Of a DNA stretch of 64,000 bases, positions 58,485 through 64,000 are shown in pieces. This DNA is from Paractinoplanes brasiliensis (lineage in GTDB: Bacteria > Actinomycetota > Actinomycetes > Mycobacteriales > Micromonosporaceae): contig NZ_SNWR01000001.1 in the NCBI RefSeq assembly GCF_004362215.1, forward strand, positions 5,500,001 through 5,564,000. Direction: 5' to 3'. The position numbers were made by a program, and so were the translations under genes. Within the stretch, counting starts at the first letter, position 1, and the number at the start of each line of letters is the position of its first letter. Under the pieces are notes generated by a model. It searched no databases. It was given only the letters and a program-made list of their open reading frames with translations, and was not told where the DNA came from.

Positions 58485-60800
58485 TCAGCTCAGCGTGAGG
58501 TAATCGAGGTTGAAGCCGCCGGTCTCGCAATACACCGTGAGCAGTTGGTCCCCGGCGGCGAGCGTCACCGGCACGTGCACCGACTGGTAGGTGGCCCAGC
58601 CACCCGTGTCCGGCACCGAGACGGTAGCCAGCTTTGTGCCGGCGGCGTCGCGGAAGGAGATCGCGTCGGTGACCGCCGCGCCGGTGCCGTTGGCGACGCG
58701 CAGTTCCAGGTCGTACGTCCCGGCCCGCGCGACGTCGACGCGGTAGCTGAGCCAGTTGCCGGCGGCGGTCCAGCCGATGTTCCTGCCCCCGCTGGCGCCC
58801 GCGTTGCTCTCGACGAAGTTCGCCCCGCCCTCGGTCCACCCGTGCTGCTCGGCATACGACTCGGCTTCCACCCGTACGCCGATGGGGGCGCCCTTGGGTC
58901 GGACGGTGACCTCGACCGTGACCGTGTCGCGCGACGCGCCGTCGGTGACGTGGAAGGTCAGCCGCTGGACACCCGCAGTTGCCGGGTTGAGCGTCACCAC
59001 ACCTGTGGACGCGTCCACGGACACGCCTGTGGACAACTCCGTCGCGTAGTAGGCGAGGTGGTCGCGGTCACGGTCGGTGGCCTGCAGCCGGAACTGGGTG
59101 GTGGCGTACTGGTCGACCGTCAGCGGCGGGACGCTGCGCAGGACGGGCGCGTGGTCTCGGCGAGGGACGTCGGCCTTCCACTGGTAGGTGGCGAAGGCAT
59201 GGGCCGGCACGGTCACGATCTGCGTTCCCCCGCCCGGCCCCTGTGCGTTCCCGCCCAGAACAATTCGGATATTCCGGGTTTGGTCTGTCGAGTTGGCAAG
59301 GATCGCGGTGAACTTGCTGCCGTCGCGGTAGACGACGTTGCTCACCCCGGCGGCCGGCGCGCTCGACTCGACGCGTACGTCGTGCGGGGTCAGGTAGCGC
59401 GCGAACTGGCCGAGCGGGTAGAGCTCATCCCGTACGGAGAAGGTCTTGGTCTCGGTGTTGACCTTGACGAGGCGATCGGGCCACTTGGTGGTGCGGCCGA
59501 CCTCCTCCCAGTCCACGTTGTTGTCGCGCTTGTCGGTCCAGTGCAGGGTGCCGCCGGTCTGGTCGGTGGCCTGCGCCCACAGCGTGTAACTGCCGGCGTT
59601 CAACCGGAAGTAGCTGAGCACCGTGGCCGGGTTGAGGTCGCTCGTCTCGGTCATGTGGACGGGCTTGCCGAACTGTTGATAAGCGTCCCGCATGACCGCC
59701 GGGTCACCCCAGTACGGGTGGAACGCGATCGCGTCGGCCGCCTTGCGCGTGGCCGGGTCGTTGAAGATCCGGTAGTAGTTCTTGGTGGTCGTGCTGTTCG
59801 GGTCGCGCCAGTCCCAGAAGTTGAAGTCGTGCACGTAGAGCTGGGTCTTCAGCCGGTTCTTGGCGAACTCCCGCTTGATCGCGACGCTCAGCTTCTGCTG
59901 CTGCTCGACGCTGATGTCCATGGCGGGATAGACGACGTCCATGCCCGGCTCGTTGAGCAAGGTGATCGCGTCAACGTTGATTCCATGTTGACGCATTGAC
60001 TGGATGTACTTGACGTAATAGCGGGCCAGCACGTCAATGCAGTCATCGCGGAGCTTGCCGACCTGGTAGTGCTCGGTCGTGCTGCCCGGCTTGAGGGCGA
60101 CCTCGCCGGTGAACCGGTTGTTGGTCTTCATCCAGGCCGGCGCGCTCCAGGCCGAGGCGAAGAAGGTGGCCTGCGGGTTGTGCTTCTGGATCAGCTTGAT
60201 CGTGTCGACCATGTGCAGGTCGATGTCGCGCTGAATCGAGAAGTACTTGAGCTCGAAGTCCTCGGTGACGCCGGGCGGCAACTCGTCGTACGACCAGAAC
60301 GGCAGGTGCTCGATCAGGTCGGGGCTGCCGATGGTGAGCCGGAACCGGTCGAACCCGGCGCCGTGGCGAGGGTCGACCAGCAGCTTGACCGCCTTCTCAC
60401 GCTCGGCCGGCGTCAGTTTCCACAGGTTCGACACGCTGGTCTCATCGATCGAGAACCCGATGCCGCTGTACTGCTGCCGCTCCTGCGAAGGGTCCACCAC
60501 CACGGTCGTGTCGACCTTCGCGCCCGGCGCCGTCTTGGGCAGCGGCACCCAGGCGTTCGCCGCACCCGTCGAGTACGAGCCGGTCACCCACGGTTTCGCC
60601 CCGCTGTTCCCGCGCGCTTGGCCGCCGCTGTTCTCGCCCGCTTGTTCCCCGCTGTTCCCACGTGCTTGTTCCCGGCTGGTTGCTCGCGGTTCCGCCTCGC
60701 CGGTCAACCGTGGCTGCGCTCCGGCGGGGGTGGGCGCGGCGGCCAGGAACATCATCGCCGTCGATGCGACGGCGAGCACCGCGGTCATGGATCGCTTCAC
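58485..60800 (-). CDS. Secreted GH30-family glycoside hydrolase with CBM6-like domain
   Basis: A 771-residue secreted enzyme starting at GTG 60800 after GGGGAG; the frame opens further upstream without a signal. A signal peptide (VKRSMTAVLAVASTAMMFLA) is followed by a 24-bp repeat spacer. The GH30 (beta/alpha)8 domain has acid/base E284 in LLNEPGMD and nucleophile E385 in MTETSD. After the side beta-domain come a cadherin-like module (about residues 545-635) with LQATDRDRDHLAYYAT, and a C-terminal CBM6-type module beginning RVEAESYAEQHG and ending FNLDYLTLS. Likely targets are beta-linked glycans such as beta-1,6-glucan or xylan. Confidence 0.9.
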   Translation of the reverse strand: MKRSMTAVLAVASTAMMFLAAAPTPAGAQPRLTGEAEPRATSREQARGNSGEQAGENSGGQARGNSGAKPWVTGSYSTGAANAWVPLPKTAPGAKVDTTVVVDPSQERQQYSGIGFSIDETSVSNLWKLTPAEREKAVKLLVDPRHGAGFDRFRLTIGSPDLIEHLPFWSYDELPPGVTEDFELKYFSIQRDIDLHMVDTIKLIQKHNPQATFFASAWSAPAWMKTNNRFTGEVALKPGSTTEHYQVGKLRDDCIDVLARYYVKYIQSMRQHGINVDAITLLNEPGMDVVYPAMDISVEQQQKLSVAIKREFAKNRLKTQLYVHDFNFWDWRDPNSTTTKNYYRIFNDPATRKAADAIAFHPYWGDPAVMRDAYQQFGKPVHMTETSDLNPATVLSYFRLNAGSYTLWAQATDQTGGTLHWTDKRDNNVDWEEVGRTTKWPDRLVKVNTETKTFSVRDELYPLGQFARYLTPHDVRVESSAPAAGVSNVVYRDGSKFTAILANSTDQTRNIRIVLGGNAQGPGGGTQIVTVPAHAFATYQWKADVPRRDHAPVLRSVPPLTVDQYATTQFRLQATDRDRDHLAYYATELSTGVSVDASTGVVTLNPATAGVQRLTFHVTDGASRDTVTVEVTVRPKGAPIGVRVEAESYAEQHGWTEGGANFVESNAGASGGRNIGWTAAGNWLSYRVDVARAGTYDLELRVANGTGAAVTDAISFRDAAGTKLATVSVPDTGGWATYQSVHVPVTLAAGDQLLTVYCETGGFNLDYLTLS
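60601..60672 (-). repeat. Three 24-bp repeats in GH30 N-terminal spacer
   Basis: Units 60601-60624, 60625-60648 and 60649-60672 encode QARGNSG-type octapeptides between signal peptide and catalytic domain, giving a hydrophilic tether. Confidence 0.85.
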
Positions 60801-60815
60801 CAAGGTCTCCCCAAG

Positions 60816-60835
60816 AGATAGATCATCTGCTATCT
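60816..60835. promoter_or_regulatory. Inverted repeat in GH30 upstream region
   Basis: AGATAG (60816-60821) and CTATCT (60830-60835) are exact inverted repeats 8 bp apart, 15 bp upstream of the GH30 start, in an AT-rich stretch (60840-60865) unusual for this window. It may be an operator; no regulator is assigned. Confidence 0.3.
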
Positions 60836-60858
60836 GCCAGGAGAGTTTATTAACCTCT

Positions 60859-61011
60859 TTAACTAACCCGCAACACCCGCGAAACGCCGGATTGAGGCCG
60901 CCTCGGGGCCATCCTGAGCCGCCCGTCCAACGCCGTCGCCAGCCGTTCGAGCACCGGCAGGGTAGGAACTGTTCCGCCGGCCTCGAACCGGGCAACCGCG
61001 GACCGCATCAT
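60859..61011 (-). pseudogene. XRE-family antitoxin-like C-terminal remnant
   Basis: The minus strand encodes 50 residues starting MMRSAVARFEAGGTVPTLPV then LERLATALDGRLRM. This is the C-terminal half of an XRE helix-turn-helix of the HigA-antitoxin kind (SAVARFEAGG is the end of the recognition helix). The first two helices are absent, and the upstream DNA is the 3' end of the MerR gene. It is a truncated leftover whose end overlaps the GH30 promoter region; no partner toxin is nearby. Confidence 0.6.
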
Positions 61012-61020
61012 CGATGCCCG

Positions 61021-61392
61021 TCAGAGGCAGTCGTCCATGGGGTGGTCCAGTTCGGCCATTACTTCGGTCAGCTGGGTTCGGGCTCTTGTGAGTTCGGCGA
61101 TCTGAGCGTCGATGCGTTCGCGTTCGGCGGCCAGGCGGGATTGGGCCACCTGCGGGGTGATGCCGGCGCGAGGGCAGGGGAGCAGCTCGGCGATGGTGCG
61201 GCTGGACAGGTTGGCGGCGTACAGGCGCTGGATGAGTTTGACCCTGTCGATCGCCGGCTCCGTATAGCGGCGCTGGCCGGTGGAGGTGCGCTCGGCGGGG
61301 AGGAGGTTCTGCTGCTCGTAGTAGCGCAGCGAACGCGTGCTCACGCCCGCTCGGGCGGCCAGTTCACCGATACGCAAAGTGACCACCGCCAC
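61021..61392 (-). CDS. MerR-family regulator
   Basis: A 123-residue regulator. The N-terminal HTH reads RIGELAARAGVSTRSLRYYE and is followed by NLLPAERTSTGQRRYTEPAI, then a helical dimerisation arm ending in ELDHPMDDCL. Only one Cys is present in the tail plus one in LLPCPRAG, so a redox or metal role is possible. The exact start is uncertain between GTG 61392 and the next GTG. It is divergent from a short-chain dehydrogenase whose promoter holds a dyad in the spacer, typical of a MerR target. Confidence 0.88.
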   Translation of the reverse strand: MAVVTLRIGELAARAGVSTRSLRYYEQQNLLPAERTSTGQRRYTEPAIDRVKLIQRLYAANLSSRTIAELLPCPRAGITPQVAQSRLAAERERIDAQIAELTRARTQLTEVMAELDHPMDDCL

Positions 61393-61398
61393 AGATCG

Positions 61399-61430
61399 TT
61401 GTTCTTGTCACTGGTGTCAAGTTCTAGCGT
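61399..61430 (+). promoter_or_regulatory. MerR-type promoter of SDR gene, leaderless
   Basis: TTGTTC (61399-61404) and TAGCGT (61425-61430) are 20 bp apart, the stretched spacing of MerR-activated promoters. The spacer holds the near-perfect dyad CTTGTCACTGGTGTCAAG (61404-61421). The ATG of the SDR gene at 61437 is 6 bp after the -10, so transcription likely starts at the start codon. Confidence 0.65.
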
Positions 61431-61436
61431 ACCGGC

Positions 61437-62144
61437 ATGCACATTTCAGGAGCGATTGCCCTGGTCACGGGGGCAAACCGCGGCCTCGGCCGCCAATTCG
61501 CCACGCAACTGCTCGAGCGCGGCGCCACCAAGGTCTACGCCACGGCGCGCCGGCCCGAACTCGTCGACACCCCCGGTGTCGAGGTCTTGCCGCTGGACAT
61601 CACCGACCCCGCCTCCGTCGCTGCGGCCGTTGCGGCTGCCGGCGACGTCAACCTGCTCGTGAACAACGCCGGCGCGGCTCTCGGTGCCGGCCTGGTCACG
61701 GGTGACCTCGACCAACTCCATCGCGAGATGGACACCAACTACTGGGGAACCCTCTCGATGATCCGGGCGTTCGCGCCGCAACTGGCCGGGGGCGCGATCC
61801 TCAACGTGCTCTCCGTGCTGTCGTGGATCGGGTTCCAGGGATCCGGCGGGTACGCGGCGTCGAAGTCGGCGCAGTGGGCCCTGACCAACGGCGTACGTCT
61901 GGAGCTGGCCGACCAGGGGACGCAGGTCACCGGACTGCACCTGGGGGCCGCCGACACCGACATGACGGCGGGTTACGACGTGCCGAAGGCTCACCCCGCG
62001 GTGATCGTCAAGGCGGGGCTGGACGGGCTCGAGGCAGGCCACTGGGAGGTCCTCGCAGACGAGTGGTCCCGCGTCGCGAAGGCCGGTCTCTCGGGCGACC
62101 CCCGTGCGTACTACAGCGACCCGTACGACCTGCTGCGGTCCTGA
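61437..62144 (+). CDS. Short-chain dehydrogenase/reductase
   Basis: A 235-residue classical SDR. TGANRGLGRQFA binds NAD(P), VNNAGAAL is the structural motif, and the catalytic Ser, Tyr and Lys lie in LSVLSWIG and GYAASKSAQ. ATG 61437 lies directly at the predicted transcription start, so it is probably a leaderless message. Divergent from a MerR regulator and probably induced by it, as in detoxification pairs for aldehydes or ketones; the substrate is unknown. A hairpin follows at 62149. Confidence 0.9.
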   Translation: MHISGAIALVTGANRGLGRQFATQLLERGATKVYATARRPELVDTPGVEVLPLDITDPASVAAAVAAAGDVNLLVNNAGAALGAGLVTGDLDQLHREMDTNYWGTLSMIRAFAPQLAGGAILNVLSVLSWIGFQGSGGYAASKSAQWALTNGVRLELADQGTQVTGLHLGAADTDMTAGYDVPKAHPAVIVKAGLDGLEAGHWEVLADEWSRVAKAGLSGDPRAYYSDPYDLLRS

Positions 62145-62148
62145 GGAG

Positions 62149-62180
62149 GACGGACGGTGAGCAGGGCTTAGCCGTCCGTC
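62149..62180 (+). terminator. Hairpin terminator after SDR gene
   Basis: Arms GACGGACGG (62149-62157) and CCGTCCGTC (62172-62180) pair perfectly over 9 bp with a 14-base loop, starting 4 bp after the stop codon. Confidence 0.75.
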
Positions 62181-62760
62181 GATCCGCGAAGCCTCGACAC
62201 GCCCGCCGAGAAAATCTGGTTCCGAAAAACTAGACTTTCTCGGTGGGGGCGGGTAACGTTGCCTCCGTTGACAGCAGAAATCGGTAGAAACGCCGACAAG
62301 CTGGTCGAGGCGTCAAGCAGGGCCCGGATCACTCCGTGGCTCGCCCGGCCACCGCGGTGGAAAGGCATCACCGTGAGCAAGGTAAGAGGTAAGGCACCAC
62401 AAGACCTTGACGTAATTCCAGGTCAGGGCAAAACGCAGGCGAGGCCGAGGCACGTTCGGGGCTTCGCCTGATGCAGGAAAGACCTGCCGCACGCGGTGGG
62501 GCCATGAAGTCGCGTGGGCTCCGGCGCCGGCGGGATGCAGTGACAGGAAACAAAAGCAGAGGAAAGGGAGGGCTGAACGCCGTTGGATCGCCCGCCGTCA
62601 GGATGCAATCCCGGTTCTGCGGTGGACACCGTAGTCTCACCGATTGTGAGGTGGTCTCCGGTCACGCTTATGCGATCCTCGCACCCGCTGAAACTGGCGC
62701 GGTGCGGAAAAGAGAACCCGACCATGGTGTCGGTAGATGGTGTATTCAACCTGTAATCCC

Positions 62761-62788
62761 GGGCCCCGGCGCTTCCGCGCCGGGGCCC
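62761..62788 (+). terminator. Perfect 12-bp GC hairpin before MerR-type gene
   Basis: GGGCCCCGGCGC (62761-62772) and GCGCCGGGGCCC (62777-62788) pair perfectly around the loop TTCC. It lies 25 bp upstream of the MerR-type start, so it may end a small RNA or attenuate a leader transcript. There is no T run. Confidence 0.65.
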
Positions 62789-62813
62789 TCGTCCCGTTCG
62801 CAGAGAGGTATTT

Positions 62814-63134
62814 ATGGCCCCATCCGACGACATGCTTGATGACGACGATTATCCCGCCTACACGATGGGCCGCGCTGCCGAGATCGTGGGCGCGTCACAG
62901 GACTTCCTGCGCCGGCTCGACGAGGCGAAACTGATCGCCCCGTTCCGCTCCGCCGGTGGGCACCGCCGTTACTCCCGCTATCAGCTGCGCCTGGCCGTGC
63001 GGGCCCGCGAGATGGTCGATCAGGGCACCGCCCTCGACGCGGCGTGCCGGATAATCATCCTCGAAGACCAGCTCGAAGAAGCTCTCCGGCACAACCGGGA
63101 ACTCCAGAAAGGCCAGGAGGCCGGCGCCGTCTGA
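62814..63134 (+). CDS. MerR-type helix-turn-helix protein with coiled tail
   Basis: A 106-residue protein. YTMGRAAEIVGASQDFLRRL and HRRYSRYQLRLA give the winged HTH of MerR/excisionase kind; GGHRRYSR is the typical wing. The remaining 40 residues (ILEDQLEEALRHNRELQKG) form one amphipathic helix for dimerisation. There is no ligand-binding domain, so it probably responds through expression level. ATG 62814 follows AGAGAGG. The strong hairpin and long leader upstream suggest post-transcriptional control. Confidence 0.82.
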   Translation: MAPSDDMLDDDDYPAYTMGRAAEIVGASQDFLRRLDEAKLIAPFRSAGGHRRYSRYQLRLAVRAREMVDQGTALDAACRIIILEDQLEEALRHNRELQKGQEAGAV

Positions 63135-63346
63135 AGCAACGATTTGTAGACCTTCCCCCAAAGCCTTACGGTCCTTCTCCACCACGAGAGGGGCCGTTTC
63201 GCGTATCCGAACCCATCGACGCCGATCAGCGGCCATGATTTCGCCGATGGGGGTGGCCGGTCCGGGGTGGGTGGTTCGACTTGAGGGATCAGCGGCGGGT
63301 GGTCAGGGGCTGAATCGCGCAGAGGCGGTGGCCCGGGACTTCGGCG

Positions 63347-63643
63347 TCAGCGGTCGGGGTCGTGGTCGCGGTCGCGCAGGGTGGCCGCCAGGGACTTCAG
63401 GAAGTCGGGATTGTCGTCGGGGGCGACGAAGGCCGGCCGCGGCCGTAGCGGGACGGGGGCGACCGGGCGGCCCTTGACGAACCAGGCAATCGCGCCGAAC
63501 GGGCTGATCAGCAGGATCGCGAACATCCAGGCGGCCCACGGCGCGGTGCGGATGGCGCTCTCGTCGGCTCGGAGACAGTCGACCAAGGCGATCATCACCA
63601 GGGCGACATCGAGCATCAGCAGCAGAGCGATCACCTGGGCCAT
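63347..63643 (-). CDS. Small membrane protein (PLDc_N-like)
   Basis: A 98-residue protein from ATG 63643. Two membrane helices (residues about 3-22 and 38-58) are joined by a short loop, with the ISPFGAIAWFVKGRP segment typical of the phospholipase D-nuclease N-terminal family of actinobacterial two-helix proteins. The C-terminus is hydrophilic (DDNPDFLKSLAATLRDRD). The function is unknown. The gene stands alone; 212 bp without a gene separate it from the MerR-type gene, and I see nothing there. Confidence 0.65.
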   Translation of the reverse strand: MAQVIALLLMLDVALVMIALVDCLRADESAIRTAPWAAWMFAILLISPFGAIAWFVKGRPVAPVPLRPRPAFVAPDDNPDFLKSLAATLRDRDHDPDR

Positions 63644-63838
63644 GGGCAAGACAATGCCGCTCGCCGGCTCGATCCAGCGGTCCCGGACGGGTGCGGTCAA
63701 GTCACATTCGTCCGGAACCCATGGCTGGCTTCTGCGGTCCCGGGTGGGGCGCGGACGACTCACGCCCGCCCGGGACCACCGGATCGATTCAGTGGTTCCA
63801 GGCGGGCGCGAGCGGGTCACCCCCGTACGGGGAAAGGG

Positions 63839-64000
63839 TTACAGCGCGCTGACGAGGGCGGGTAGGTAGCCGTTGGTGTAGCCGTTGAGGTTGGGGTGGA
63901 AGGAGTTCTGCGGGGGCACCACGGTGAGGCCGTGCAGGTAGGGGCTCGACGAGCAGATGCCGTGTCCGGCGAACTCGTCGCGCACATCGGAGAACGTGAA
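63839..64000 (-). CDS. SGNH/GDSL-type hydrolase, C-terminal end
   Basis: The last 53 residues of a gene that continues beyond the window. FSDVRDEFAGHGICSSSPYL and SFHPNLNGYTNGYLPAL match the end of secreted SGNH esterases/lipases: block V with the catalytic Asp-x-x-His reads as FHPN here. The stop is TAA at 63839-63841. Upstream parts, signal peptide and exact subfamily cannot be seen. Confidence 0.75.
   Translation of the reverse strand, partial: FTFSDVRDEFAGHGICSSSPYLHGLTVVPPQNSFHPNLNGYTNGYLPALVSAL

Larger units (their letters stand above)
62145..62813. other. 670-bp interval without a supported gene
   Basis: Besides the SDR terminator this stretch holds a hairpin with arms CCGAGAAA (62206-62213) and TTTCTCGG (62236-62243), an A-rich, locally AT-richer segment (62545-62575), and a GC hairpin at 62761-62788 just before the MerR-type gene. 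The open frames at 62259-62471 and 62471-62839 resemble nothing known to me, lack clear ribosome binding sites and have poor codon bias. A long 5' leader or small RNA is more likely than a protein. Confidence 0.45.

Noticed and set aside
62259..62471. Small ORF starting with TTG in the 62-kb interval
   Set aside because: Weak start, no ribosome binding site, no recognisable motif and codon use unlike neighbours.

Overview
The window is 64 kb of GC-rich (about 70% or more) DNA with short, tightly packed, often 4-bp-overlapping operons, many GTG starts, leaderless-looking promoters and F420-linked enzymes. Together with an AA10 oxidase carrying a CBM2, an actinobacterial SAM-IV riboswitch and a Tuf3-type EF-Tu, this points to a filamentous actinobacterium. 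Micromonosporaceae (Actinoplanes-like) is my inference and cannot be proved from the sequence alone. I see no CRISPR array, insertion sequence, prophage, rRNA or tRNA.

Layout. 1-2.5 kb: the end of dhaK, a Nudix pair and two small membrane proteins. 2.5-23.2 kb: the most unusual stretch, two operons arranged back to back. The left one (minus strand, 9367 to 2503) encodes a beta-propeller-like CHAT protease, an unrecognised 467-residue protein and a second CHAT protease. The right one (plus strand, 9864 to 23174) encodes a DUF4132 protein, a 1572-residue protein, a MoxR-type AAA+ ATPase, a DUF5682-vWA fusion, a 79-residue repeat ORF and a SWIM zinc-finger protein. It resembles the E. coli yehI/L/M/P/Q set and belongs to the MoxR-vWA NTP-dependent conflict-type systems. 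Between them lie a truncated PRC-barrel gene and a perfect 9+4+9 palindrome. The right operon carries in-frame minisatellites at three places, the largest being twenty-two 30-bp monomers with a 150-bp higher-order period.

23.2-32 kb: a CYTH-like protein; an F420 pair (NADPH:F420 reductase-like plus luciferase-like oxidoreductase) divergent from a MarR regulator across two 14-bp operators; an epimerase; a SAM-IV riboswitch with a class V aminotransferase; Nudix, gamma-glutamyltransferase and membrane genes; and a CmtR-like ArsR with a CDF metal exporter. 32-38.8 kb: an ECF sigma-factor remnant, thrS, a LuxR-type ATPase regulator, a nickel-binding-like protein, a broken pnuC and corA. 38.8-46.4 kb: an ABC exporter (two FtsX-like permeases, two ATPases). 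46.4-51.7 kb: PRPP synthetase, GH105, AA10-CBM2, a DMT-type transporter and a sirtuin.

51.7-64 kb: a hybrid histidine kinase, a membrane Ser/Thr kinase, a Tuf3-type EF-Tu behind a possible attenuator, a HAD phosphatase, a secreted GH30-CBM6-type enzyme, an XRE antitoxin remnant, a MerR/SDR pair with a leaderless MerR-type promoter, a 670-bp region ending in a strong hairpin before a second MerR-type gene, a small membrane protein and the end of an SGNH hydrolase.

Functionally, the window mixes housekeeping (thrS), secreted polysaccharide degradation (GH105, AA10, GH30), metal and redox response pairs, and a large accessory protease/ATPase island that is the best candidate for an undescribed system.
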